DNA of 64,000 bases, taken from Leisingera caerulea DSM 24564 (GTDB lineage Bacteria > Pseudomonadota > Alphaproteobacteria > Rhodobacterales > Rhodobacteraceae). This document shows, piece after piece, positions 33,904 through 42,320 of this stretch. Location of the stretch: positions 2,489,217 through 2,553,216 of the forward strand of contig NZ_KI421513.1 in the NCBI RefSeq assembly GCF_000473325.1, given 5' to 3'. Below the pieces are notes generated by a model, which worked only from the letters and a program-made list of their open reading frames with translations, was not told the origin of the DNA and ran no database searches. Made by a program: the position numbers and the translations under genes. How positions within the stretch are numbered: the first letter of the stretch is position 1; each line of letters opens with the position of its first letter.

Positions 33904-34063
33904 GGGGGCTCCTGTTATGAGAAATGCTTTGACCCAACATCTAAGCGGCGGCTTGCGGGATCACAAGCAGCCGGGGGCGGATCAGCGCAGGAGAATGACA
34001 GAGCCGGGTAACGGCCGGGTAAAAGGGGCGCGCGCTGGACGGGCAACGGGATGCCGCGGGGTG

Positions 34064-35026
34064 TCAGCCGCCGTGCTGCTCAAACAGACGGCACATGCGG
34101 GAAAACACATGGGCGCGGATGTCCGGGGTTTCCATCATCACCTCGTGCTGGCCGCCCTTGATTAGGTCCAGCTCGCCGCCGGGCCAGCGGTCCATGCGGT
34201 CGTGGATCGCCTCGCAGTTGACGATCTGCTCTTCGGTGCCCAGGAAGGTGATGCAGGGCAGGGCGGGAGAGGGCTGCTGCGCCAGCCAGGCGCATTCTTC
34301 CAGGCTGACGCGCAGCCATTGGATGGTGGGGCCGCCAAGCGCAAGGTCCGGCTGCGCCGCCAGCTGGGCATGCATCATCCGGTACATCTCCGGATCGGTG
34401 GTCAGCGTGTTGCCTTCAAACGGGGTGATCTGGACGTATTGCTCCAGCGCGGTGGTCGGCAGCAGCCGCTCGTGCAGGCGCAGATAGGGCGCGATGCCGC
34501 TGAGGACGCGCACCAGCGGGCGCATCAGCGGCGGGATCTGGATGCCCCACATCGGGCCGGTGAAGCAGCAGGCATTCACGTCCAGCCCTTCGATCAGCGC
34601 CCGCAGGCCGATGGCGCCGCCCATGGAATGACCCACCAGAAACCATGGCCTGGGCAGCTCCAGCTGTTCCGCCAGCGCCGCGAGCGCCTTCACGTCTTTC
34701 TGGAAATCGGTGAAATGGCCCACGTGGCCCAGCCTGCGTTCGGCCAGCATCCGCCCGGCCAGCCCCTGGCCGCGCCAGTCCACCGTCAGGGTGGCAAAGC
34801 CGCGGGCGGCAAACTCTGCCGCGGCCAGCCCGTATTTCTCAACATATTCGGTGCGCCCGGGGAACAGCAGGACCGTGCCCTTGCCCGCCCCCTCAGGACG
34901 CCAATGGCCTGCGCGGATGCGCAGGCCGTCAGTGGTCTGCACCCAATGGGCCGCGCCATTTGCAGGCCCCTGCGCGATCTCCGCGAACAGGGGTGCAGGC
35001 TGCAGCTCCACCGGGGCGCCGTCCAT
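34064..35026 (-). CDS. Alpha/beta hydrolase (lysophospholipase-like)
   Basis: This 320-residue protein has the nucleophile elbow GHSMGG with Ser134. The PGRTEYVEKYGLAA and DWRGQGLAGRML segments are characteristic of the lysophospholipase/monoacylglycerol lipase (PldB/hydrolase_4) group. There is no signal peptide, so it should be cytosolic. Asp and His complete the triad later, the His probably in KGGQHEVMME. It overlaps the SCP2 gene by 4 bases, suggesting that the SCP2 protein presents a lipid substrate. The exact substrate is inferred. Confidence 0.9.
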   Translation of the reverse strand: MDGAPVELQPAPLFAEIAQGPANGAAHWVQTTDGLRIRAGHWRPEGAGKGTVLLFPGRTEYVEKYGLAAAEFAARGFATLTVDWRGQGLAGRMLAERRLGHVGHFTDFQKDVKALAALAEQLELPRPWFLVGHSMGGAIGLRALIEGLDVNACCFTGPMWGIQIPPLMRPLVRVLSGIAPYLRLHERLLPTTALEQYVQITPFEGNTLTTDPEMYRMMHAQLAAQPDLALGGPTIQWLRVSLEECAWLAQQPSPALPCITFLGTEEQIVNCEAIHDRMDRWPGGELDLIKGGQHEVMMETPDIRAHVFSRMCRLFEQHGG

Positions 35027-35316
35027 CAGGCCAGTGCCGAAGCCAGCTTCATCGCGGCACCCATGTCGCCGTCGATGGTCAGCTTGCCGGACATGAAGGC
35101 AGCGGTCGGGTTCAGCTCGCCGTCCAGGATCGACTGGAAGGTATCGGCGTCCGCGGTCATGGTCACATCCGCCTCTTCGTCGCCGACACGGGCGCCGGCG
35201 CCGTCCAGCATGATGGCGCCCAGGCCTTCGATCTGGAATTTCGCAGTGGAATCGAATTCGCCTGCGTCCAGTTTGCCGTTCAGGGCCTCTGCCGCCTGTT
35301 CAAGGGTAACGCTCAT
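35026..35316 (-). CDS. SCP2 sterol-binding domain protein
   Basis: This 96-residue protein is a stand-alone SCP2 domain, a small hydrophobic-ligand carrier. Diagnostic features are KFQIEGLGAIMLDG, the strand pattern DVTMTADADTFQSILDGELNP, and the final AFMSGKLTIDGDMGAAMKLASAL. ATG 35316 was chosen; an upstream extension to 35376 is out of character. It is co-transcribed with, and overlaps, the lipase-like gene, and is divergent from the TPR gene. Confidence 0.92.
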   Translation of the reverse strand: MSVTLEQAAEALNGKLDAGEFDSTAKFQIEGLGAIMLDGAGARVGDEEADVTMTADADTFQSILDGELNPTAAFMSGKLTIDGDMGAAMKLASALA

Positions 35317-35416
35317 ATCGGTCCTCAATCTGTTTTGCGCGCTTATAGCACAAACCTGTGAAGCATGTGCATCCAATACTGGAAAATGCGGCGCGCGGGA
35401 TTACACTGGGGGCATC

Positions 35417-35983
35417 ATGCTGGCAAATTTCCCAAAGCTCAAAGCTATCGTGGCGGCAACGGCGGCCGCAGTCACCTTTTTCCTGCCCGGGCAGGCTATG
35501 GCCCAGGGCCTGTCTGCCGATGTGCTGCTGCAAGACCTGGCCTTGGCCGAAGCAACGGAAGCTGCGGCGATTGACCGCGAGCTTCAGGCGCTGTGGGCGA
35601 GGAGCGGCTCGCCGTCGATGGACCTGCTCTTGCGGCGCGGCACCGACGCGATGGAGCGCGGGGATTTGCAGCAGGCGGCGGAGCATTTGACGGCGCTGAC
35701 AGATCATGCGCCGGAATTCGCCCGGGGCTGGTATGAGCGCGCGCGGGTCTATTTCGCGATGGGGCTTTACGGCCCGTCAGTTGCCGACCTAGAGCGCGCG
35801 CTGGCCTTGAATCCCCGGGATTACAACGCCATCTACGCGCTGGGCGCGCTGTTCGAACAGTTCCGTGAGCCTGAGCGCGCCTATCAGGCCTACCTGCGCG
35901 CCAAGGCTATACATCCGCACCACGAGGAAGTAAGCAGCGCCCTCGAACGTCTGAAGCCCTCGGTCGAGGGCAGGGAACTCTAA
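35417..35983 (+). CDS. Secreted TPR-repeat protein
   Basis: This 188-residue protein has a signal peptide (LKAIVAATAAAVTFFLPGQAMA) and about three tetratricopeptide repeats: DLLLRRGTDAMERGDLQQAAEHL, ARGWYERARVYFAMGLYGPSV and NAIYALGALFEQFREPERAY-type helices. It is likely a periplasmic scaffold. The start ATG 35417 follows a TACACT -10-like element by 9 bases. Much longer in-frame extensions upstream (from 34202) run antisense through the hydrolase and are rejected. Confidence 0.88.
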   Translation: MLANFPKLKAIVAATAAAVTFFLPGQAMAQGLSADVLLQDLALAEATEAAAIDRELQALWARSGSPSMDLLLRRGTDAMERGDLQQAAEHLTALTDHAPEFARGWYERARVYFAMGLYGPSVADLERALALNPRDYNAIYALGALFEQFREPERAYQAYLRAKAIHPHHEEVSSALERLKPSVEGREL

Positions 35984-36010
35984 GCCCTTTCGGGGGCGGG
36001 GGCTGAAGCA

Positions 36011-38962
36011 ATGGCAAGCGCATCGCGGATCGTGGCCGTTCTGGGCCCGACCAATACCGGCAAAACCCATTACGCCATCGAACGCATGCTGGGCTACCGC
36101 ACCGGTGTGATGGGGTTCCCGCTGCGCCTGCTGGCGCGGGAGGTCTATGACAAGGTGGTTGCCGCCCGCGGGCCCTCCGTCGTGGCGCTGGTCACCGGCG
36201 AGGAACGCATTGTGCCGCCGCGGGCGCAGTACTGGATCTGCACCGTGGAGGCGATGCCCGAGGGCATGGGCTGCGACTTCCTGGCGATCGACGAGATCCA
36301 GCTGTGCGCCGACCCGGAGCGCGGCCATGTCTTCACCGACCGGCTGCTGCGGGCCCGCGGCACGCTGGAGACGCTGTTCCTGGGGGCTGACACCATGCGC
36401 GGGCCGATTTCGGCACTGGTGCCGGGTGTCGAATTCCACCGCCGCGAGCGGATGTCCGATCTGGTCTATGCAGGTTCGAAAAAGATAAGCCGGATGCCGC
36501 AGCGCACCGCGATTGTCGGGTTTTCTGTTGATAACGTCTATGCAATTGCCGAGCTGATCCGCCGCCAGAAGGGTGGCGCAGCGGTGGTGATGGGGGCGCT
36601 GTCCCCGCGCACGCGCAACGCCCAGGTGGCGCTGTATCAGAATGGCGAGGTCGACTATCTGGTCGCCACCGATGCCATCGGCATGGGGCTGAACCTTGAC
36701 ATCGATCATGTGGCGTTTTCCTCCACCACCAAGTTCGACGGCCGCCGGATGCGCCCGCTGGCCCCCAATGAGCTGGCGCAGATCGCAGGCCGCGCAGGCC
36801 GGGGGATGAGCCACGGCACGTTCGGCGTCACCGGTGATGCCCGGCCGCTGGACGAGGGCACCGCCTCGGCCATCATGAACCACCAGTTCACGCCGCTGAA
36901 AAAGCTCAACTGGCGCTCAGCGGACTTGCAGTTCGGCACGGTTGAGGCGCTGATCAACTCGCTCGAATCAAGCCCCTCGAACGAGCACCTGACCAAGGCG
37001 CGTGAGGCCGACGACCTGGGCGCGCTGAAAATGCTGTCGCGCGAATCCTCCATCATCGCCCGCACCACCAATGCGCAATCGGTGAAACTGCTGTGGGACG
37101 TGTGCCGGATTCCGGACTTCCGCGGCATCAGCCATGCGGAACATTCGTCGCTTCTGGGCGTTATATTCGAGCACCTTCACGGCGGCGGCGTGGTGCCGGA
37201 CGACTGGATGGCCCGCCAGATCAAGCGGATTGACCGGACCGACGGCAACATAGATACCCTGTCCAAGCGTCTGGCCTTTATCCGGACGTGGACATATGTC
37301 GCGCAGCGGAATGGCTGGCTGCGTGACGAAAGCCATTGGCGCGGGGAGACGCGCGCTGTAGAAGACAGATTGTCAGACGCGCTGCACGAGCGCTTGACTC
37401 AGCGATTTGTGGACCGGCGCACATCCGTGCTTCTGCGCCGGCTCAAACAGAAGGAGGCCCTTTTGGCCGAAGTGAATGACAAGGGTGAAGTGACGGTCGA
37501 AGGCGAATTCGTCGGCCGTCTGGAAGGGTTCCGGTTCAGCCCGGACAAAGGTGCGCAGGGTGCCGAGGCAAAAGCCTTGAAAGCGGCCTCGCTGCAGGCT
37601 TTGGCGCCGCAATTCCATCTGCGTGCGGACCGGTTCTATAACGCGCCTGATACCGAGATCGATTTTACCGAACAGGGCGGCCTGATGTGGGGCGGCGATG
37701 CGGTGGGCAAGCTGGTGGCTGGCGCAGACGCGCTAAGCCCGCAGATCGAGGTGTTCGTCGACGAAGCGGCGGGGCCTGATGTCGCCCAGAAGGTTGAGCG
37801 CCGCCTGCTGCATTTCATCACCCGCAAGATCAACGCTCTGTTCGAGCCGCTGCTGAACCTGCAGAAGGACGAAGAGCTGTCCGGCCTGGCCCGCGGTTTT
37901 GCCTTCCGGATGGTCGAAAACCTCGGCGTGCTGCCGCGTGCAGGCGTTGCGCAAGAGGTCAAGGACCTGGACCAGGACGCCCGCGGCGCCCTGCGCAAGC
38001 ATGGCATCCGCTTTGGCCAGTTCACCATCTTCATGCCGCTGCTGCTGAAGCCCGCGCCGACCCGTCTGCGCCTGGTGCTGTGGTCGCTGGCCAATGGCCT
38101 GCAGGACTTCCCGGAGGCGCCGCCCCCGGGTCTGGTCACCGTGCCGTCGATCAAGGACGCGCCCGAAGGCTATGACACCATGTGCGGCTACCGTGCGGCA
38201 GGCGAGCGGATGATCCGCATCGACATGCTGGAGCGTCTGGCCGACATGCTGCGCGGCGAAGACAGCCGCGGCGGTTTTGAAGCCAAGGCTGACATGCTGT
38301 CGATCACCGGCATGACGCTGGACCAGTTCGCCGACCTTATGCAGGGCCTGGGCTACAAAGCCGAAAAGGGCGAGCGCCTGAAGGTCAAGCCGGTCGACGC
38401 CGTTGTCACCGAAACCGGCACCCCGTCCGAAGACAAGCCGGTGATGGACGCCGCCGCTGAGGTCGAGAACACGCCCGCTGCCGCGCCGGTCGAAGATGGC
38501 GAAACTGCCCCCGCAGATGTGCCGGAAGGCACCGAAGCGATTGAGGATGCAGGCGTTGCTCCGGTGGCCGAGGAACCGGCCGAGCCGGTGGCAGAGGCGC
38601 CGGTCCCGGAGACCGCTGCGGATGAAACCCCGGTTGGCGAAGCGGCCGATGCCGCCGTGGACGCGCCGGAAATGGAGGTCTTCTACACCTTCACCTGGGG
38701 CGGCACCCGGGGCGGACGCCAGGGCGGCCAGCGCCAGCAGAACCGCCGTGCGCAGGGCGACGACAAGCCGGGCGGCAAGGGCAAACCGCGCGGCGGCAAA
38801 GCCGGTGGCGAAGGCGGCCGCGGCAAGCCTGGCCGCAAGGGCGGTCCGCGCCAGGACAAGGGCGCCAAGACCTATTCCTCGCGTCCCGCCAAGAAGGAAA
38901 AGCAGATCGACCCGGACAACCCCTTTGCCGCTGCGCTGATGGGGCTGAAACAGGGCGACTGA
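36011..38962 (+). CDS. SUV3-type ATP-dependent RNA helicase with charged tail
   Basis: This 983-residue protein resembles mitochondrial SUV3 helicases. Walker A is GPTNTGKT (residues 12-19); the Walker B box is DEIQ (94-97) in place of DEAD/DExH; motif VI is QIAGRAGRG near residue 260. A C-terminal region follows. After about residue 800 comes an acidic Ala/Pro/Glu linker, then a Gly/Arg/Lys-rich RNA-binding tail (about 896-965). In mitochondria SUV3 works in RNA turnover; a bacterial RNA-decay role is inferred. The S4 gene follows 7 bases later. Confidence 0.9.
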   Translation: MASASRIVAVLGPTNTGKTHYAIERMLGYRTGVMGFPLRLLAREVYDKVVAARGPSVVALVTGEERIVPPRAQYWICTVEAMPEGMGCDFLAIDEIQLCADPERGHVFTDRLLRARGTLETLFLGADTMRGPISALVPGVEFHRRERMSDLVYAGSKKISRMPQRTAIVGFSVDNVYAIAELIRRQKGGAAVVMGALSPRTRNAQVALYQNGEVDYLVATDAIGMGLNLDIDHVAFSSTTKFDGRRMRPLAPNELAQIAGRAGRGMSHGTFGVTGDARPLDEGTASAIMNHQFTPLKKLNWRSADLQFGTVEALINSLESSPSNEHLTKAREADDLGALKMLSRESSIIARTTNAQSVKLLWDVCRIPDFRGISHAEHSSLLGVIFEHLHGGGVVPDDWMARQIKRIDRTDGNIDTLSKRLAFIRTWTYVAQRNGWLRDESHWRGETRAVEDRLSDALHERLTQRFVDRRTSVLLRRLKQKEALLAEVNDKGEVTVEGEFVGRLEGFRFSPDKGAQGAEAKALKAASLQALAPQFHLRADRFYNAPDTEIDFTEQGGLMWGGDAVGKLVAGADALSPQIEVFVDEAAGPDVAQKVERRLLHFITRKINALFEPLLNLQKDEELSGLARGFAFRMVENLGVLPRAGVAQEVKDLDQDARGALRKHGIRFGQFTIFMPLLLKPAPTRLRLVLWSLANGLQDFPEAPPPGLVTVPSIKDAPEGYDTMCGYRAAGERMIRIDMLERLADMLRGEDSRGGFEAKADMLSITGMTLDQFADLMQGLGYKAEKGERLKVKPVDAVVTETGTPSEDKPVMDAAAEVENTPAAAPVEDGETAPADVPEGTEAIEDAGVAPVAEEPAEPVAEAPVPETAADETPVGEAADAAVDAPEMEVFYTFTWGGTRGGRQGGQRQQNRRAQGDDKPGGKGKPRGGKAGGEGGRGKPGRKGGPRQDKGAKTYSSRPAKKEKQIDPDNPFAAALMGLKQGD

Positions 38963-38969
38963 CCCGGCC

Positions 38970-39344
38970 ATGACCGGGGACGCGCCCAAGATCCGCATCG
39001 ACAAGTGGCTGTGGTTTGCGCGGTTTTTCAAGACCCGCAGCCTGGCCGCCAAACAGGTCAGTGCGGGCCATGTGCGCGTCAACGGCACCAAGGCATTGAA
39101 ACCGGCTCAGAACGTCTCTCCCGGAGACGTTCTGACCTTTTCCCAGGGCAAGGTGATCCGCGTGGTGCGGGTAGAGGGCACCGGCGAGCGCCGCGGCCCG
39201 GCGCCGGAAGCGCAGGCGCTGTATTTCGACATGACGGAGAAGCAGGAAAAAATTCCGGCCAATCCCAAGTTCGAAGGAAAAGGCCGCCCGGACAAAAAAG
39301 CCCGCAGGGCGCTTGATCTTACTCGCAAGCAGGATACCCTTTGA
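38970..39344 (+). CDS. S4 RNA-binding domain protein (Hsp15-like)
   Basis: This 124-residue protein has an N-terminal S4 domain (RIDKWLWFARFFKTRSLAAKQV, residues 9-30, then VRVNG and SPGDVLTF), and a basic tail (KKARRALDLTRKQ). It resembles HslR/Hsp15, which binds stalled 50S subunits carrying nascent chains. It lies 7 bases after the helicase gene and is probably co-expressed with it, so an RNA or ribosome quality role is plausible. The coding sequence contains an 11-bp perfect hairpin at 39108-39134. Confidence 0.88.
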   Translation: MTGDAPKIRIDKWLWFARFFKTRSLAAKQVSAGHVRVNGTKALKPAQNVSPGDVLTFSQGKVIRVVRVEGTGERRGPAPEAQALYFDMTEKQEKIPANPKFEGKGRPDKKARRALDLTRKQDTL

Positions 39345-39406
39345 CGGCTTGAAGCCTTCGCCGGTCTGGATTAGCTAGGCGCAAACGGATAACGGGACTC
39401 GGTACT

Positions 39407-39745
39407 ATGACCTATGTCGTGACGGAAAACTGCATCGCCTGCAAATACACCGACTGTGTCGAGGTGTGCCCGGTGGACTGCTTTTACGAGGGCGAGAACA
39501 CCCTGGTGATTCACCCCGACGAATGCATCGACTGCGGCGTTTGCGAACCGGAATGCCCGGCGGATGCGATCCGTCCGGACACCGAGCCGGACATGGACAA
39601 GTGGGTTGAATTCAACCGCAAATACTCCGAAATGTGGCCGGTGATCGTGTCCAAGAAGGACCCGCTGCCCGACGCCGAAGAACGCGACGGCGAAGAAGGC
39701 AAGATGGAGAAGTATTTCTCCGAGGCGCCCGGCGAAGGCGGCTGA
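39407..39745 (+). CDS. fdxA: Seven-iron ferredoxin FdxA
   Basis: This 112-residue protein has the 7Fe pattern of bacterial FdxA: Cys9, Cys17 and Cys50 for the [3Fe-4S] cluster, and Cys21, Cys40, Cys43 and Cys46 for the [4Fe-4S] cluster ([19 protein letters not shown], then [13 protein letters not shown]). The C-terminal extension with [16 protein letters not shown] is typical of alphaproteobacterial and Azotobacter FdxI-type proteins. It is a cytosolic electron carrier. It lies between the S4 gene and carD, with its own terminator. Confidence 0.96.
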   Translation: MTYVVTENCIACKYTDCVEVCPVDCFYEGENTLVIHPDECIDCGVCEPECPADAIRPDTEPDMDKWVEFNRKYSEMWPVIVSKKDPLPDAEERDGEEGKMEKYFSEAPGEGG

Positions 39746-39824
39746 TTCCCTGCCTAGCGCGGCGATGCCGCAATTGTGCGGAAAATCGCCGCATTGCATT
39801 TGGATTTTACGTCTCCTGGCCAGC

Positions 39825-39851
39825 GGGCTGCCTTTCGGGCGGCCCTTTTTT
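39825..39851 (+). terminator. Intrinsic terminator after fdxA
   Basis: An 8-bp stem (GGGCTGCC / GGCGGCCC with one G-T pair) and a TTTCG loop are followed by six T. The rest of the 300-base gap up to carD (39852-40045) is non-coding; a TATACT at 39856-39861 may be a -10 element for carD. Confidence 0.85.
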
Positions 39852-40045
39852 ATGATATACTCGAGCCACAATAGACATAAACAATCGGAGTCCGCCCCCG
39901 GCGCACGCCTCAAGCGGTGCGCACTTCGGGCGGTATTTCTGCGGAGAAAAATGTCCCGGGGACTGGTCAAAATGAACTGGCCGGAGCCGGGTGCTTTTTC
40001 GCGTTAATGCCGGTGCCGCCCGGCTGTGAGTGAGGAAAAACCTGT

Positions 40046-40555
40046 ATGACCAAGTCGAAGAAGCTCGAATTCCGCCCCAATGATTACGTGGTCTACCCGG
40101 CGCATGGCGTTGGCCAGATCATCTCGATCGAGGAGCAGGAAGTGGCCGGCTTTGCGCTGGAGCTTTTCGTGATCACCTTTGAAAAGGACAAGATGACCCT
40201 GCGGGTGCCGACCAATAAGGCGACCGAAGTGGGGATGCGTTCGCTGAGCTCGCCCGATGTGATCGAGCAGGCGATGAAGACGCTTAAGGGCAAGGCCAAG
40301 GTGAAGCGCGCGATGTGGTCGCGCCGCGCCCAGGAATATGAGCAGAAGATCAACTCCGGCGACCTGATCTCGATTGCCGAGGTGGTGCGCGATCTGCACC
40401 GGACCGATGATCAGCGCGAGCAGAGCTACTCCGAGCGCCAGCTGTACGAAGCCGCGCTTGAGCGCCTGACCCGCGAAGTGGCCGCCGTCTCCGGCAACGA
40501 CGAGATTGCTGCCGCCAAGCAGGTGGATGAGGTTCTGACCTCTCGCGCTGCCTGA
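40046..40555 (+). CDS. carD: CarD family transcriptional regulator
   Basis: CarD-type proteins bind the RNA polymerase beta subunit through an N-terminal Tudor-like domain and stabilise open complexes. That domain is visible here (FRPNDYVVYPAHGVGQIISIEEQE, split over residues 9-32), followed by a helical DNA-contacting part (SRRAQEYEQKINSGDLISIAEVVRDLHR). At 169 aa the length is normal. In alphaproteobacteria (CdnL) it supports rRNA and anabolic gene transcription. It is monocistronic, with a terminator downstream. Confidence 0.95.
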   Translation: MTKSKKLEFRPNDYVVYPAHGVGQIISIEEQEVAGFALELFVITFEKDKMTLRVPTNKATEVGMRSLSSPDVIEQAMKTLKGKAKVKRAMWSRRAQEYEQKINSGDLISIAEVVRDLHRTDDQREQSYSERQLYEAALERLTREVAAVSGNDEIAAAKQVDEVLTSRAA

Positions 40556-40579
40556 TCCCTGCGGATAGTATTCATCAGC

Positions 40580-40609
40580 AGAAGCCGCGCCCCCGGGTGC
40601 GGCTTCTTT
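40580..40609 (+). terminator. Intrinsic terminator after carD
   Basis: A 9-bp stem (AGAAGCCGC / GCGGCTTCT) with a 10-base GC-rich loop is followed by TT. It starts 24 bases after the carD stop. Confidence 0.8.
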
Positions 40610-40671
40610 GCATTCAGGCCGGCGGTTGCGGGCGGCGAAGCTTTGCCTTTTAGTTGGCCCGGGAGGCGCAG

Positions 40672-41445
40672 ATGGACGAATTCCGGGATTTGGTAAAAGG
40701 GTTGTACCTGGGACGCGCCCGCGGGGCGGTGGCCTTCCGCTATGGTCTGATCCTGTTCGACGGGCTGACGATTGCCTTTTTCCTGGCGACAGCCCATCTG
40801 CACCACGGGCCGGTCCTGATCGGATTCAGCATTGCCGTTGGCCTTGTCATCCTGCTGGACCTTGCAGCCCGGTTGTGGATCGCCTCCAGCCCGCGCAAGC
40901 TGCTGCTGCGCATCTACACGCTTGCCGATATCGTGGTGATCCTGTCGCTGCTGCTGGAGCCGTTCCTGGCCGGCAACCTGGCCTTCTTGCGGGTCCTGCG
41001 GGGGCTGCGGCTCATTCACTCCTACCATTTGCTGAGCGATCTGCGCCGGGACAGCAAGATCTTCCGCCGCCACGAGGACGCGGTGATCGCGGCCATCAAC
41101 CTTCTGGTTTTCATCTTTGTGACCGCCGCGGCCGTGCTGGTGTTCTTCTTTGACGACCACGTCACGGAAACGCCCTATATCGACGCGCTCTACTTCACGG
41201 TGGCGGCGCTCACCACCACCGGGTTCGGCGACATCACGATGACGACACCCGCGGGCAAGCTGTTCTCGGTGTTTGTAATGGCCGTGGGCGTGGCGCTGTT
41301 CGTGCGTCTGGCGCAGACGCTGTTTCAGCCGCAAAAAGTGCATTACACCTGCCGGGAATGCGGGCTGCTGCGCCATGAAGCCGACGCGGTGCATTGCAAG
41401 CATTGCGGTGCCAAGCTGAAGATCCCGACGCCCGGTTTGGAATAA
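40672..41445 (+). CDS. Six-TM potassium channel with C-terminal zinc ribbon
   Basis: This 257-residue protein has the voltage-gated channel layout: S1-S3 between residues 24 and 98, an S4-like helix with Arg107, Arg110 and Arg113 (FLRVLRGLRLIHSY), S5 at 138-160, the pore with selectivity filter TTTGFGD (181-187), and S6 at 196-217. After S6 there is no cNMP domain; instead a zinc ribbon, Cys227-x2-Cys230 and Cys242-x2-Cys245 (CRECG, CKHCG). The zinc ribbon as a channel tail is unusual. ATG 40672 is preceded by GGGAGG. Confidence 0.88.
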   Translation: MDEFRDLVKGLYLGRARGAVAFRYGLILFDGLTIAFFLATAHLHHGPVLIGFSIAVGLVILLDLAARLWIASSPRKLLLRIYTLADIVVILSLLLEPFLAGNLAFLRVLRGLRLIHSYHLLSDLRRDSKIFRRHEDAVIAAINLLVFIFVTAAAVLVFFFDDHVTETPYIDALYFTVAALTTTGFGDITMTTPAGKLFSVFVMAVGVALFVRLAQTLFQPQKVHYTCRECGLLRHEADAVHCKHCGAKLKIPTPGLE

Positions 41446-41463
41446 CCGGTCTTGGACGGGCGG

Positions 41464-42219
41464 CTAGCTCAGCGCCAGCAGCGTAAGCAGCCCGGCAATC
41501 TCGGCAACCTGCTGCGACGCGCCCAGAATGTCACCGGTCTGGCCGCCGATCTTGGCCTTGGCCAGCGCGCCGAGGCCCAAGGCAGCCACGCCCATTGCCA
41601 GGGCGGTGCCCAGGGCCGCTGCGCCAATCAGCGGCAGTGACAGCAAAACTGCAAGAAACGCCGCCAAAAGACAAGGCAGGGCGCGGGGGCGGCCCACAGT
41701 CTGCGAAAGACCTGCAGTGCGCGCATTGGGCAGCGCCGCCATCAGTGCAGGCATCACCGCCCGGCTCATCATTGCCAGCGCCACCAGGGGCCAGGGGGCT
41801 GCAACCTGCAGCAAGGCGGCCACAGCAGACCAGCGCAGGCCGAACCCCAGGATCAGCGCAATCACCCCATAGGCCCCGATACGGCTGTCCTTCATGATCT
41901 CCAGGCGCCGCGCGCGGTCGAAGCCGCCCCACAGCCCGTCGGCGGTGTCGGCCAGCCCGTCTTCGTGCATGGCGCCGGTCAGCATCACCTGAACCGCCAG
42001 CGCCAGCCCCGCCGCCGCCGCAGGCGGCAGGCCCGCAGCAAGCGCCAGCGCGGCCAGCAGCGCCGCGGGCAGGGCGACCGCGAGGCCCGCCAGCGGAAAC
42101 GCCCAGACAGCCTTGGCCTGGCGCTGGAAAGTCGCAGCGGGCAGATGCGGCAGCGGCAGCCGGGTCAGCAGCACCAGTGCCAAAGCCACGTCATTTGCCT
42201 GAATGTCGTTTTTTCGCAT
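41464..42219 (-). CDS. cobS: Adenosylcobinamide-GDP ribazoletransferase
   Basis: CobS joins adenosylcobinamide-GDP with alpha-ribazole(-5'-phosphate), the last step of cobalamin assembly, in the inner membrane. The family motif around [18 protein letters not shown] is visible near residues 80-97, with [12 protein letters not shown] after it. The rest is hydrophobic Ala/Leu-rich, as expected for a multi-pass protein. At 251 aa it is full length. It is divergent from cobT, 101 bases away. Confidence 0.95.
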   Translation of the reverse strand: MRKNDIQANDVALALVLLTRLPLPHLPAATFQRQAKAVWAFPLAGLAVALPAALLAALALAAGLPPAAAAGLALAVQVMLTGAMHEDGLADTADGLWGGFDRARRLEIMKDSRIGAYGVIALILGFGLRWSAVAALLQVAAPWPLVALAMMSRAVMPALMAALPNARTAGLSQTVGRPRALPCLLAAFLAVLLSLPLIGAAALGTALAMGVAALGLGALAKAKIGGQTGDILGASQQVAEIAGLLTLLALS

Positions 42220-42255
42220 TTACGGGCCTATTGCGGGGCTTGCGGCACTGCCGCC

Positions 42256-42281
42256 AGCGGTTAAACAGATTGCCAACCGCT
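42256..42281. promoter_or_regulatory. Inverted repeat between cobS and cobT
   Basis: AGCGGTT (42256-42262) and AACCGCT (42275-42281) form a 7-bp inverted repeat with a 12-base spacer in the 101-base divergent gap. Its position between two divergent cobalamin genes suggests an operator. No cobalamin riboswitch is recognisable. Confidence 0.35.
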
Positions 42282-42320
42282 TTATCCGCGTCACCCGCTC
42301 AGATGCAACGAGGCTTTCAC

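Noticed and set aside
32194..34011. 605-codon frame antisense to pepF
   Set aside because: PepF has clear catalytic motifs; the antisense product is low-complexity Val/Gly/His-rich and has no family features.
34202..35416. Long upstream extension of the TPR gene
   Set aside because: It runs antisense through the hydrolase and SCP2 genes and would bury a clean signal peptide at 35417.
42220..42320. Possible cobalamin riboswitch between cobS and cobT
   Set aside because: The gap is too short (101 bases) and lacks the B12 box.
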